Assembly (NCBI RefSeq): GCF_004570325.1
Contig: NZ_SPQO01000008.1
Location: 62,001-126,000, forward strand
Direction: 5' to 3'
Source of the DNA: Mycobacterium sp. PS03-16
Lineage (GTDB): Bacteria > Actinomycetota > Actinomycetes > Mycobacteriales > Mycobacteriaceae
DNA length: 64,000 nucleotides
Made by a program: the position numbers and the translations under genes. The notes under the pieces were generated by a model. That model did no database searches. It had not been told where the DNA came from and worked only from the letters and a program-made list of their open reading frames with translations. Shown here one piece after another: positions 27,703 through 37,481 of the stretch (positions within the stretch are counted from its first letter, which is position 1; each line of letters opens with the position of its first letter).

Positions 27703-30700
27703 TCACCGGCCGTCCATGCCGGCATCGACGAGGCGGCGGGCACCGGCGAGCCGGCCGTGCGCACCGACGTCCTGACACGCTGTCAGATACTGGCGCGCCG
27801 CCTCGACGTAATCGCCTGCGTCGCCATCGGTTCGGGCCAGCAGGGCCCGGGCCCGCAGCCACCACAGATCCACGCCGGGAATCCCGACGCGGCGCGTCTT
27901 CCACTCGTCGACGAGCCGGCGGGCCTCCGCACGGTCGCCTGCGAAATCCCGTTCGAGGAGGAGTTCCACCAGGGCCTCCACCGGTAGCCCGGCAAGCAGC
28001 CGGGAGCCGCCGTGAGTCACCTGGTCAACGGTGCGCCACAGACGTTCCACCACGCCGTCGGCGTCGCCGCTGCGTGCCGATTCCCGCGACAGGTCCGCGG
28101 CGACGGCCACGCCCATGAGGACGCTCACCCGGTGTTTGTCGATCGCCTCGGCAGCAGTGCGCAACGAGGTGATCGCCTCGCATCGTGGGACGGACGCGCT
28201 GCGCAGGCCGGCGGCTCCATAGCCGAAGTGCGCGGCCACCATCGCGAGGATGTCGCCGACCTCCTCGGCCCTCCGCACTCCCTCCCGCATCTCATCGACG
28301 ATGTCGTCGACGTCGCACAACCCGAGCGCGACGAGGAAGCTCGGAAGGGCCAGCACCGCGGCACGATTCACCGGCGGGAGTTCCCTCGCCCGTCGCATCC
28401 CGTCGCGGAGGTAGCGCTGCCCGCTGTCGGACCGCCCACACAGGATGTCGATGACACCCTTCATCATGATGGCCGGCGCGAGTTCGATCATCGGTACGCC
28501 GCCAGGTACGGTCTCGATCGCGTCAATGGCCGCGAGCGCCGCCGCAAAGTCGCAGTCAGCGAAGCGCGCGAACGCCACTGCGTTGAGGATGATGCCCGTG
28601 GCCGATGCATCGCAGGTGAGCTCGCCGAGATGCTCAGTGAGTTCGTCGGCCAGTGTCACCGCTTCGGGGACGCGGTGGTCGTTGAGCGCGAACGCCCAGA
28701 TGCGTCCAGCCGTCGCGACGGCCAGCGACGTCAGGTCACCGCCGGCCGAAGTGAGTTCACGCAGTCGTCGATACCGTGTGTCCGCGTCCGGGTCCGCGCC
28801 CACATAGAGAAGGGTCGACACCAGCATCGTGCGCGGGACGATGCGCATCGGGACGACGCCGGGGTGATCATCGGGCAGTCGGTCGGCGATGCTCTCGGCG
28901 TGCGCCCAGTGGTTGCGTGCGGCGGGAAGGTCCCTCGATCGCAACCACTCTGCCGCGCGGAGATGCCAGTGATACGCGTCGGTCAGGTCGCCGGCGGCTT
29001 CGAGGTGCGTGGCGATCTGCGCCGCGTTCTCGTCTTCCCCCGCCGGATTCCGAGCTCGGATGGCAGCTGCGACTTTGCGGTGCATCCGCGACCGCGTCGT
29101 GCTCAGCTGCGATTCGTAGGCGACGGTGCGCACCAAGGGGTGCCGGAAGCAGTATCGCTGGTGGGGGACGAAGTGGGTCTGGTCGATGAGTTCGGCGGAG
29201 ACGAGTTCGGCGAGGCGCGCGGGTACGGGCTCGCAGAGCAGCGACGTGAGCGCGTCGAGGTCGAACCGCGTTCCCACGACGGCGGCCGCGTTCAACACGG
29301 ACTTCGTCGCAGGCGGCAGCCGGTCGATGCGCGCAGCGAGCACCGCCTGCACCGTCGCCGGAACGGCGATCTCACCGATCGGCCGGGCGAGGCGGTAGTC
29401 ACCACGAACGCCGGACAGGATCCCCCGGTCGGCGAGATCGCGGATGATCTCCTCCAGGTAGAACGGGTTGCCGGCGGCGGCCGCGGTGAGCTTGTTCGTG
29501 AGCTGCTGCGTCGTGGGGTTCTGGCCGAGGATCAGGTGGGCCAACTGCACAAGCATCGCGTCGGTGAGCGGCTGCAGCGCGATCACCTCGGCGGCGGCAC
29601 GGCGGAGTTCGCCGTGGAATTCGGGGCGAAACGTCGTTAGAAACAGGGCCGGGGATTGGGCCAGCAGGGCGGCGCACTCTGCGAGAACGGCATCGCTGGG
29701 CGCGTCGATCCAGTGCACGTCCTCGACCACGAGGACGATGCGCCGAGGCCGCCGCCGCAGCGCACGAGTGGTCAGCTCGACCAGTCGACGCCGGCGGCCG
29801 TCGATGTTGGTCTGTGTGTCGGGTGAGGCCTTCTGCGCGATGCCCATCACCTCGAACAGGATCTGTGCGTCGGCCGACCGCGGATCAAGACCGGGACACT
29901 GGACCGCGGTGCGCGCGCGGGCGTCCTCGTCGGCGAGGCCGGTGACCGCGAACAACTCCCGCAGCAACCGCGACAGCGCCCGGAACGCGTGGTTGGTGGT
30001 GTGGGCCTCGCAGCGCGCGATCACGATGTCCGCGTCGGATTCGACGGCTGCGGTGAATTCGTCGGTGAGCCGGCTCTTGCCCAGACCGGGTGCGCCCATC
30101 ACGGCGACCAGCCCGCCGCGGTCCGCCGTGAAACGATCGCGCAGGAACCGCATTTCGTGGTCGCGGCCGAGCAAGACCGACTCGTTGCGGCCGACGATCG
30201 CCTTGGCCGGTGCGGCAGTGATGAGGCGGCGGGCGGCCACGTGCTCGTCGAGGCCTTTGACGGCGACCTTCTCGACCGGTCCCAGCTGCACCTTGTGTTC
30301 GACCAGATGTGCCGTGGACTCCGAGCACAGCACGCTGTTGGGCGCTGCGGCGGATTCCATGCGCTGAGCCATGCCGACGGAATGGCCGACCGCCGTGTAG
30401 CGTCCGGGACCCGAACCGATGTGTCCGGCGATCACCTCACCCGAATTCACACCGATCCGCAGTTCGAGTGAGATCCCGTCACGCCGCCGAACGTCGGCGG
30501 CGAACCTCTGGGTCACCGATTGGATCTCTGAAGCCGCGATGCAGGCCCGCAGTGCGTGGTCTTCCAGGGCGAACGGGGCGCCGAACACAGCCATGAGGCC
30601 GTCACCGGTGAATTTGTCCACCGTGCCCTGATATCGCTGAACGACTGCGGCCGCCCGGTTGAACAACTCGTTCATCAGCTCCTGGAAGCGCTCGGAATCC

Positions 30701-30885
30701 AGTTGCGCGGCGAGACGCATCGACCCGACGACGTCGGCGAACAACACCGTGACCTGTTTGCGCTCACCCGCGGTGTGCGGTTCTGCCACCGGCGTCCCAC
30801 AGTCGTCGCAGAAGCGCGCCCGCGCGCGCAGGGCGTTACCGCAAGCCCTGCACCGCCCGGTGATGTCGCTGACCACGCTGACCAT
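27703..30885 (-). CDS. Class III adenylate/guanylate cyclase fused to an AAA/STAND ATPase with helical repeats
   Basis: A 1060-aa signalling protein. Residues 12-29 form a zinc ribbon (C12, C15, C26, C29). Residues about 44-215 form a class III cyclase domain with VLFADVVGS (metal Asp D51) and KFTGDG (K91, D95). The usual VN.AxR transition-state segment reads VGMAQRM, so the Asn is absent, as in some mycobacterial cyclase-ATPase proteins. Walker A is GAPGLGKS (264-271) and Walker B is IVLVVEDVHWID. The rest is TPR-like helices. There is no C-terminal LuxR domain. It resembles Rv0386/Rv1358-type proteins without the DNA-binding end. Coupled to the GT1 gene. Confidence 0.88.
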   Translation of the reverse strand: MVSVVSDITGRCRACGNALRARARFCDDCGTPVAEPHTAGERKQVTVLFADVVGSMRLAAQLDSERFQELMNELFNRAAAVVQRYQGTVDKFTGDGLMAVFGAPFALEDHALRACIAASEIQSVTQRFAADVRRRDGISLELRIGVNSGEVIAGHIGSGPGRYTAVGHSVGMAQRMESAAAPNSVLCSESTAHLVEHKVQLGPVEKVAVKGLDEHVAARRLITAAPAKAIVGRNESVLLGRDHEMRFLRDRFTADRGGLVAVMGAPGLGKSRLTDEFTAAVESDADIVIARCEAHTTNHAFRALSRLLRELFAVTGLADEDARARTAVQCPGLDPRSADAQILFEVMGIAQKASPDTQTNIDGRRRRLVELTTRALRRRPRRIVLVVEDVHWIDAPSDAVLAECAALLAQSPALFLTTFRPEFHGELRRAAAEVIALQPLTDAMLVQLAHLILGQNPTTQQLTNKLTAAAAGNPFYLEEIIRDLADRGILSGVRGDYRLARPIGEIAVPATVQAVLAARIDRLPPATKSVLNAAAVVGTRFDLDALTSLLCEPVPARLAELVSAELIDQTHFVPHQRYCFRHPLVRTVAYESQLSTTRSRMHRKVAAAIRARNPAGEDENAAQIATHLEAAGDLTDAYHWHLRAAEWLRSRDLPAARNHWAHAESIADRLPDDHPGVVPMRIVPRTMLVSTLLYVGADPDADTRYRRLRELTSAGGDLTSLAVATAGRIWAFALNDHRVPEAVTLADELTEHLGELTCDASATGIILNAVAFARFADCDFAAALAAIDAIETVPGGVPMIELAPAIMMKGVIDILCGRSDSGQRYLRDGMRRARELPPVNRAAVLALPSFLVALGLCDVDDIVDEMREGVRRAEEVGDILAMVAAHFGYGAAGLRSASVPRCEAITSLRTAAEAIDKHRVSVLMGVAVAADLSRESARSGDADGVVERLWRTVDQVTHGGSRLLAGLPVEALVELLLERDFAGDRAEARRLVDEWKTRRVGIPGVDLWWLRARALLARTDGDAGDYVEAARQYLTACQDVGAHGRLAGARRLVDAGMDGR

Positions 30886-30900
30886 TGGCCGACTTCCCGC

Positions 30901-30917
30901 ACGAACCGTTACGAACC
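30901..30917 (-). promoter_or_regulatory. Direct repeat upstream of the cyclase gene
   Basis: On the minus strand GGTTCGT occurs twice with 10-bp spacing (about one helical turn), 16-32 bp before the cyclase start codon. Direct repeats with this period suit dimeric response-regulator or SARP-type activators. Assignment is tentative. Confidence 0.3.
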
Positions 30918-30978
30918 CTCATCATCACGCAAGGGGCGGAGGCGGGGTCTGTATCGACAGAAAAGTCGCCGGCCGAGC

Positions 30979-32676
30979 TCACCCGGGCGCGGGTCGGCCG
31001 GTGACCTCGTACACCCGGAACCGCTCGTCGCCGGTCACGCCGTACACCGAGTGCACCAGCGTGCCCAGCCCCGCGCCGTCCCGCCACAGGTCGGGGTAGC
31101 GCACGTTGAGCGCATCGGCGTTGCTGATCGTCGGGTTGCTGGCGACGATGTAGCGGATCCCGAAGTCCCACGGCCGGTTCAACGTGGTGGTGAAGTCGTA
31201 GTCGCTGGTGATGACGAACTGCTTCGGGCGGTCCGAGGCCAGCCAGATGCCCCACGTGTTGAACGTGTCCATCAGGATCGACCCGTCGGGGAGTTGCTTG
31301 CGGTCGAAGTAGTCGGCCAGTGCGCGGTCGTTGACCATGAGCCGGCGGTACCACTGCTCCGACGGCGGGTAGGTGTGCGGATCGGCCAGCGAGCGCAGAC
31401 CGAACTGCAACTGCTGGTTGCCGATTCGCTCGTCGGACATCGCCGCCACCGTCACCGGGAAGCCGACGGTCAGCGACGCGCACAGCAGCGCCGCGCCCGT
31501 GCGCCCGGCCGCCCCGACGCCGCGCGCCTCGTGGCGCACGCCGCGCGACCGCGGCTGCCACAGTGCCAGTGCGACGCAGACCACGAGCGGGATCGCGAGC
31601 AGGTAGAACCGGAACCAGCCGAACGTCGTCGACGAGTACTGCCCCCACGCGGCGAACGCCAGCACGGGCCCGAAGGTGGCCACCGGCACCAGCGCGTCGG
31701 CGCCGCGCCGCAACACCGCGTATCCGACGGCGCCCGCCGCGGCCAGCAGCGCGAACGGCTGCATGCCGAGTAGTCGTGCGGCGATCACCACCCAGTCATC
31801 GGAGGCAGCGCCAGCCAGCGGGTTCGCGCGCTCCATCGCGGCGGTGACCTGGCTGTCGTTGCCGTACTGCGAGGACAGCGTCGCGAACAGCTCCCCCGAC
31901 ACCACCCACCCGGTGAGCGCCCACGTGACGAACGCCGTGATCAGCGGGAACAGCACGATCAGCACGCTGAGGATCACCGAGTTCACCCGCTGCGACCGCG
32001 CCGCACGGTGCCACGCGACCACCGCCACCAGCAGGGCCGCACCGCACGCGGCGGGCACGGCCTCGTAGCGGGACAGGTACCCCACGCCGAGCGCGATCCC
32101 GGCCCAGCCGAGATCGCCGACGCGGCCGGCGTGTGCCCACTGCATGAGATGCCGGACGCACCACACCAGGCAGAACGTCTCGGCCGCCTCGCTCATCCCG
32201 GAGGCGCCGTAGATGATGATCATCGGCTGCAGCGCGAAGCACGCCACGGCCAGCCACCGCCACCCCGCCCCGACCCCGCGGTCCAACGCGATGCGCCGGA
32301 TGAGCACGCCAGCGCCGGCCATGAACAACGCGCTCTGCACCACGGCGGCCAACCCGTGGGTCTTGAGTTCCGGCCACCAGTCGGTGAACAGCAGCACCGG
32401 GATCTCGACCAGGCTGGGCAGCGGATTCCACACGAAGCCGATCGCCGACAGGTGCGGCTGCCGGCTCATCAGCACGTATCCCGCGTTGGCCACCCGGCTC
32501 GGCGCATCGGGGTCGAACATGTTGTAGCGCAAGATCAACACGGCACCGACGGTGAAGTACAGCGCGGTCAACACGGCGAACAACGCCACCCCCCAGATCC
32601 GCCGGGGCGCACCGCTGGATCCGGTGCCGGCGGTGGTGACCGCGTCCAGAGGCGCGGTCACCGGCGGTGAACTCAC
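30979..32676 (-). CDS. GT-C family membrane glycosyltransferase
   Basis: A 565-aa polytopic protein with about 10-12 membrane segments and a C-terminal external domain (LMVNDRALADYF.. GDERFRVYEVTG). The first external loop carries YNMFDPDAPSRVANAGY, an acidic motif in the place of the catalytic Asp of GT-C (PMT/ArnT-like) enzymes that use polyprenyl-phosphate sugars. It is the last gene of a four-gene minus-strand operon with BcsB-like and BcsA-like genes, starting 4 bp after the BcsB-like stop. It probably adds sugars to the product of that locus (inference). Confidence 0.8.
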   Translation of the reverse strand: MSSPPVTAPLDAVTTAGTGSSGAPRRIWGVALFAVLTALYFTVGAVLILRYNMFDPDAPSRVANAGYVLMSRQPHLSAIGFVWNPLPSLVEIPVLLFTDWWPELKTHGLAAVVQSALFMAGAGVLIRRIALDRGVGAGWRWLAVACFALQPMIIIYGASGMSEAAETFCLVWCVRHLMQWAHAGRVGDLGWAGIALGVGYLSRYEAVPAACGAALLVAVVAWHRAARSQRVNSVILSVLIVLFPLITAFVTWALTGWVVSGELFATLSSQYGNDSQVTAAMERANPLAGAASDDWVVIAARLLGMQPFALLAAAGAVGYAVLRRGADALVPVATFGPVLAFAAWGQYSSTTFGWFRFYLLAIPLVVCVALALWQPRSRGVRHEARGVGAAGRTGAALLCASLTVGFPVTVAAMSDERIGNQQLQFGLRSLADPHTYPPSEQWYRRLMVNDRALADYFDRKQLPDGSILMDTFNTWGIWLASDRPKQFVITSDYDFTTTLNRPWDFGIRYIVASNPTISNADALNVRYPDLWRDGAGLGTLVHSVYGVTGDERFRVYEVTGRPAPG

Positions 32677-32680
32677 CGGG

Positions 32681-34597
32681 TCACCGGACTCGGCGGCGGT
32701 ACCGGATGAGCACGACGGCGCCCGCCGCGACGACGATCGTCAGGCCCGCGGCCAGCGAGGCCCACGTCCACCACTTCCACGGGTCGCCGGGGTACTCGTT
32801 GACCAGGCCGCCGCCCTCGCGCACGGTGAGGTTGACCGTCTGGCGGGCGGGGCCGGTGGCGACCACGTCGCCGGTCAGCGACGCCCACCGGTCGGGCAGC
32901 CCGCGGATGTGGTCGAAGGCGGTGTCGACCAGCGACCAGTCCCCGTTGCTCGAGATCGCCAGCACCGTGCGGTCATTGTGGGTGAAGGCCTGCACCACGC
33001 CGACCGGACCACCCAGGTCGACATCGGTATCGGGCGCCCCGTTGACGCCGACGGCGCCCGCGTCGCCGGGCAGCAGCGGCGGGTTCATCCCGGCCGCGGA
33101 AAGCTCCGCGCCGCCGTCGACCACCAGCAGGCCGGTGCCCGAGCCGGCCGCGGCACCGAACCCGGTGAGCCGTGGCCGGAGTGCGCCGGTGGTCTGCTGA
33201 CCCATCAGGTTGATCGCCTGCGCGGCGTAGCCGAGGTGCTCGGGACGGTCGATCGCGACGTCGAAGTCGGGGGTGAACGCCATGGGCAGCACGGGGAATC
33301 CGCCCCGGTTGCGGGTGCCGGGGGTGACGGTCACCGTGGACTGCGGATCGAGCGCGAAGGTCATCCGGTCATTGATCGGTGCGCACTCCTGGCGCGGCAG
33401 GTAGCGCAGCTCCAGCGCCATCCCGATGTTGGAGGTGATCGATTCCGCCGGGATGTCGCCGGTGATGTCGAGAACGCCGGATTCGTCGAGCCGCTGGGTG
33501 GCCAGCACGGTGGACCCGGACCGGATCAGCACCGACGCCTCACCGCCGACGACAGGGGTGTAGCGGGCTTTGAGGTGCACGGTGGCGTGCGTGATCGGGC
33601 CGAGTGCGAACTGGCTGACGTCGAATCCGGCGTAGAGGGTGCTGGTGCCCAGCACCGACGCCTCACCGGTCATGCCGAGCTGCGCGAAGGTCTTGATGTC
33701 GGTCGATTCCGTCCGGGTCAGCGACGCCGAAAGCGTTGCCGCCGTGCTGTTCTGAGCGAGGCCGAACCGGCGGTCGGCGAAGAGATCGATCTGCTCGATG
33801 AGCTCCTCACCGCTGCCGGTGACGGCCAGCAGGGCGCCCGGCGTGCCGGGGTTCTCGACGCTGACACCGGCGGGGCCGCCGTCGCGGATATCGATCACCC
33901 GCAGGGCCGGGCCGCCGGGCGGGGCGGGCGCGTCGGAGGTGTCGACGTCGATGCGCACCGGCATCGGCCGGTAGAGGTCGGTCAGCTCGGCGACCAGGTT
34001 CAGCGCAGCCTGCTGCTGGAACTGCGTCGGGGCGCTGCCCACCCGGATGACGATCCGGTCGAGGACGCCGGGCAGGAAGTCGGCCACCGACACGGGGTCC
34101 GGGGTGGCGCCGGCCAACGAGCTGGCCAGCCGGCTGATGGTGAGCGCGGGAGGCTGGGTGCAGCTCGTGGCGGCCTGTCCGCGGTCGCGGAGCACGAACT
34201 CGAGCGCGGCCTTGTCGTCGACGACCTCGGCGGTCGAGATGTCCAGGGTGAACGGGACGTTGGCGGCGTCGGGCGGGACCGGGACGACGCCCAGCAGGGT
34301 GCCGCGGCTGTCGGTGACCTCCACCCGGCCGTCGGTCACATTGACCACCGAGCCGAGCTGACCGGTCAGTGCGAGCGGGCGCACGCCGGAAGGCAGCGGG
34401 ATCGTCACGCCCACCGGCTGATTCGCCCCGAACACCTCCAGAGCGTCGGACACCCCGAGTGCCTCCCATCCGATGACGGGCGGGCCCGGATCGGTGATGA
34501 CGGTGTTCGCCGGTTGGGCGTGTGCGATCGCTGGTGCTGCGGTCAGCGCCACGCCGGCGGCGGCGACGGTGGCGAAGACACGCGTGAGCATGGTCAT
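32681..34597 (-). CDS. BcsB-like exported carbohydrate-synthesis subunit
   Basis: A 638-aa protein with a cleavable signal (residues 1-27, ending AHA-QP), a large external region and one C-terminal membrane segment (about 608-630) followed by YRRRVR. The domain order recalls bacterial cellulose synthase subunit B: repeated jelly-roll/flavodoxin-like modules (TIPLPSGVRPLALTGQLG, LDISTAEVVDDKAALEFVLR, LHLKARYTPVVGGEASVLIR). BcsB guides a nascent glucan through the envelope and anchors to BcsA by its C-terminal helix. The GT2 gene next door supports the pairing. Polymer identity unknown. Confidence 0.8.
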   Translation of the reverse strand: MTMLTRVFATVAAAGVALTAAPAIAHAQPANTVITDPGPPVIGWEALGVSDALEVFGANQPVGVTIPLPSGVRPLALTGQLGSVVNVTDGRVEVTDSRGTLLGVVPVPPDAANVPFTLDISTAEVVDDKAALEFVLRDRGQAATSCTQPPALTISRLASSLAGATPDPVSVADFLPGVLDRIVIRVGSAPTQFQQQAALNLVAELTDLYRPMPVRIDVDTSDAPAPPGGPALRVIDIRDGGPAGVSVENPGTPGALLAVTGSGEELIEQIDLFADRRFGLAQNSTAATLSASLTRTESTDIKTFAQLGMTGEASVLGTSTLYAGFDVSQFALGPITHATVHLKARYTPVVGGEASVLIRSGSTVLATQRLDESGVLDITGDIPAESITSNIGMALELRYLPRQECAPINDRMTFALDPQSTVTVTPGTRNRGGFPVLPMAFTPDFDVAIDRPEHLGYAAQAINLMGQQTTGALRPRLTGFGAAAGSGTGLLVVDGGAELSAAGMNPPLLPGDAGAVGVNGAPDTDVDLGGPVGVVQAFTHNDRTVLAISSNGDWSLVDTAFDHIRGLPDRWASLTGDVVATGPARQTVNLTVREGGGLVNEYPGDPWKWWTWASLAAGLTIVVAAGAVVLIRYRRRVR

Positions 34598-34621
34598 GGC
34601 TGTCCTTTGGAGGTCGAGGGG

Positions 34622-36016
34622 TCAGGCGGAGGGGGAGAGGCCGTGAACGGTCTTCTCCCAGAACGAGGGTCGGGCGATGAGTTGGTAGACGGCCTTGATC
34701 GCGGCCACCGACTGCAACATCCAGTACAGCGGCGCCAGCAGAGCCGCCCACCACAGATGCGGCTTGCCCAGGGCCTGGGTGACGATGAGGCCGGCGAACA
34801 CCGACAGCGGCGCGCAGATCAACAGCAGCGCCAGGCACACGTAGTAGGTGACCGGCGGGAAGAGCAGTTCGACCACCGGCGGCCGGCCCAGCACCCAGAC
34901 GAACAGCGTGAACCAGAACACCACGTTGAGCGCGCTGGTGATGGGGACACCGCCGGTCATGTTGATCAGCCGCAAGAACGCCTTGACGCCGAGTTCGCGA
35001 CGCAGCGCCACGGGTCCGCGCAGGGCGACCAGCATGGTCTGCAGGTAGCCCTTGTACCAGCGGGAGCGCTGCCGGATCCAGTTGACGACATCGGAATTGG
35101 CCTCTTCCAGCGTCACCGAGTCGAGGATGCGGGTGCGGTACCCGTGGCGTGCCAGGCGCACGCCGAGGTCGGCGTCCTCGGTCACGTTGAACTCGTCCCA
35201 CCCGCCGATCTCCCGCCACACCCGCACCGGCATGTGGTTGGACGTACCGCCGAGCGGGACCACGCAGCCGGACTGTTCGACCGCCGGCAGCACGACGCCG
35301 AACCACTGGTCGTACTCCAGCGAGAACAACCGGGTGAGCAGGTTCTGGCGTTCGTTGAAGTAGCCGAGCCGGGCCTGCAGGCAGCCGATATCAGCCGGAG
35401 CGCGGCGGAATCCGGCGACCGCGCGTCGCAGCTGCAGCGGGTCGGGAATGTCCTCGGCGTCATAGATCGTCAGGTACTCGCCCCGCAGGTCCGGCAGCGA
35501 CATGCCGTAGTTGCACGCCTTCGGCTTCGTCTTGGGCAGGCTGTGCGGGACGAGCACGATGCGCACCGACTGCAGGTCCGCGCCGAGCAGCGCCTCCTGG
35601 GTGGCGAGGTCGTCCTCCTCGACCAGCAGCAGGATCTCGAGCTTGTCGGCCGGGTAGTCCAGTCGGCCGACACCGTTGATGAGGTTGGTGACGATGGTCG
35701 GTTCGTCGTAGACGGGCAGCAGCACGGTGTAGACCGGCAGCTCGTCGTCGGGTATCGCCAGTGCTTCGTCGGCGCTGACGGTGAGCATCGCCGATGAACG
35801 CAGTCCGCGGAACAGCAGGTAGTTGCGGTCGACGGTCGAGACGAGGTAGGCCAGCGCGCACGCCCCCGTCACCGCCGGTGCCAGGGCGGACGGCCAGGCG
35901 CCGACCGCGGCGGCGAGGGCCGCGGCGATCGCGGCCAGGCACAGCAGCGCGCGCGGTCCGAGCAGTCCGCGGGCCGACAGGTGCGCCGGCAGCAGCGTCG
36001 GATGGGACTCAGGCAT
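34622..36016 (-). CDS. GT2 processive glycosyltransferase, BcsA-like without PilZ
   Basis: A 464-aa membrane glycosyltransferase. Two N-terminal segments are followed by a GT-A domain with LLPVYDE, YDAED (D186, D189), TED (279-281) and QRSRW (316-320), the D,DxD,TED,QxxRW set of processive synthases such as cellulose and hyaluronan synthase. Three or four segments follow. It stops before any PilZ domain, so it should not respond to c-di-GMP the way BcsA does. It overlaps the upstream membrane-protein gene by 8 bp and precedes the BcsB-like gene by 24 bp. Confidence 0.88.
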   Translation of the reverse strand: MPESHPTLLPAHLSARGLLGPRALLCLAAIAAALAAAVGAWPSALAPAVTGACALAYLVSTVDRNYLLFRGLRSSAMLTVSADEALAIPDDELPVYTVLLPVYDEPTIVTNLINGVGRLDYPADKLEILLLVEEDDLATQEALLGADLQSVRIVLVPHSLPKTKPKACNYGMSLPDLRGEYLTIYDAEDIPDPLQLRRAVAGFRRAPADIGCLQARLGYFNERQNLLTRLFSLEYDQWFGVVLPAVEQSGCVVPLGGTSNHMPVRVWREIGGWDEFNVTEDADLGVRLARHGYRTRILDSVTLEEANSDVVNWIRQRSRWYKGYLQTMLVALRGPVALRRELGVKAFLRLINMTGGVPITSALNVVFWFTLFVWVLGRPPVVELLFPPVTYYVCLALLLICAPLSVFAGLIVTQALGKPHLWWAALLAPLYWMLQSVAAIKAVYQLIARPSFWEKTVHGLSPSA

Positions 36017-37481
36017 CGGGGGCGGTGCCGCTCACGGGTTCCGGCGCGGCGGCCTGGCGCAGACCGGCGGCCAGGGAAGTCGCGTGCTGCAGGACCACGG
36101 GGTCGACGACACCGCTGGAGTCCGGCTGCTGGCGGGCCACCCACAGCGCGGGCCGCACCGACGCGTCGAAGAGCGTGACCGGTTTCGGCGCGGGCAGCGA
36201 GCGCGCACTGTTCAGCGACTGGTTGGACAGCACCGTGACCTGCTGGAACACCTCACCCGCGCGCCATTGCCAGGTGATGGCCAGCCAGTCGTCGCGGCCG
36301 CCGACGCGGGCGGTGTCGGCGTTCGTGTGGGCCATCAGCGCGCCGGCCGGCAGGCCGGAGTCCGCGGGCGCGGGCCGGTATTCGGCGGGACGCGCCGCCG
36401 GGTACCACATCAGGTCGGCGGCCTCGGTGAGCGCCGTCCGGTCGGCGGCGGTCATCACGTCGACGGCGATCGCGGGGCGAAGGGGTGTGGTGGCGACGCG
36501 GTAGCGCACCAGTTCGACGTCGGGCCCGGCGTAGCGGGTCATGAAGTCGTAGGACACCGGTGAGGTCAACCCGGCCCGGTCGGCCCAGTCGATGTCGACG
36601 GCGGGCAGGGGGCCGGTGGGTGCGCCGGCGTTGGGCGCCAGCACGGCCAGCGCGGCGGCCATCGCCGCGAGGACCCCGACCGTTCGGACGGACAGTGCGT
36701 GCGGGGCGGTCCACGACCCGACACCGGCAGGGGTGCGGCGGCAGCACACGATGGCGGTGACCGGGAACACACCGCCCACCAGCAGCGTGGTGACCGCCAG
36801 CGGCAGGTGCGCGGCGGCGGCGACGATCACCACCGTCGAGACGGCGGCGCAGGTGGCCGCGGCGACGAGGCGGCGCCACCACCCGGCCATCGGCGAGGCC
36901 AGCGCGACCGCGACGGTCCCGGCCAGCGCGGCGGGAACCGCCGCCGCGGCGTCGGAGCCGCCGAATGCCGCGCTGACCAGGACGAGCGGCAGGGGGCTCA
37001 CGCAGCAGATCGCGAACACCCACAGGGGCCACATGCGGGCGACGTGCCGCACGCCGAAGAGCACGCTGAGTGCGGCCGCGAAGATCACCACCCCACCGAA
37101 GTTGTGCAGGTGCCACAGCGCGGCGAGGGTCGGCATGCGCTGCCCGAGCAGCCACAGGCCGGCCAGCGCCGGAATCGCCACCAGTGCGGCGATGATCCAG
37201 TTCGACTCGGTGTCGGCGACACCCCGGGGTGCGCTGCGGTAACCGGAGGCGATCGCGACGACCAGCAGGGGCAGCACCGCGAGCAGCGACGTGCGGGACC
37301 CGTTGAGCGCGGCGGTGACCGTCTCGGCGTAACCGGGACCGACGGCCAGGGCGGTCAGACTGACCGCGACCGCGAGCCGTAGCGGAAACCAGAAGCGGTC
37401 GAGACGCGCCGTCACCGTCTCGATTCGGACCTCGGGTAGGTCGACTAGAAAATTCGCATATCGCGTTTCAGTAACAGTCAT
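36009..37481 (-). CDS. Polytopic membrane protein, first gene of the polysaccharide operon
   Basis: A 490-aa protein with about nine membrane segments (residues 30-290) and an external C-terminal domain (YDFMTRYAGPDVELVRYRVA, WLAITWQWRAGEVFQQVTV). The architecture, a multi-pass core followed by a soluble domain with a Trp-rich stretch, recalls exosortase/EpsI fusions. I see no convincing catalytic Cys/Arg/His set, so that is only a suggestion. It overlaps the GT2 gene by 8 bp, so it acts in the same pathway. Family not recognised. Confidence 0.7.
   Translation of the reverse strand: MTVTETRYANFLVDLPEVRIETVTARLDRFWFPLRLAVAVSLTALAVGPGYAETVTAALNGSRTSLLAVLPLLVVAIASGYRSAPRGVADTESNWIIAALVAIPALAGLWLLGQRMPTLAALWHLHNFGGVVIFAAALSVLFGVRHVARMWPLWVFAICCVSPLPLVLVSAAFGGSDAAAAVPAALAGTVAVALASPMAGWWRRLVAAATCAAVSTVVIVAAAAHLPLAVTTLLVGGVFPVTAIVCCRRTPAGVGSWTAPHALSVRTVGVLAAMAAALAVLAPNAGAPTGPLPAVDIDWADRAGLTSPVSYDFMTRYAGPDVELVRYRVATTPLRPAIAVDVMTAADRTALTEAADLMWYPAARPAEYRPAPADSGLPAGALMAHTNADTARVGGRDDWLAITWQWRAGEVFQQVTVLSNQSLNSARSLPAPKPVTLFDASVRPALWVARQQPDSSGVVDPVVLQHATSLAAGLRQAAAPEPVSGTAPDA

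Noticed and set aside
32552..35797. A 1081-codon plus-strand open frame
   Set aside because: Antisense shadow of the GT-C, BcsB-like and GT2 genes; no recognisable domain.
36009..37481. Exosortase annotation for the first gene of the polysaccharide operon
   Set aside because: The general layout is similar, but I could not find a convincing Cys-Arg-His active-site set, so the call stays as unknown membrane protein.
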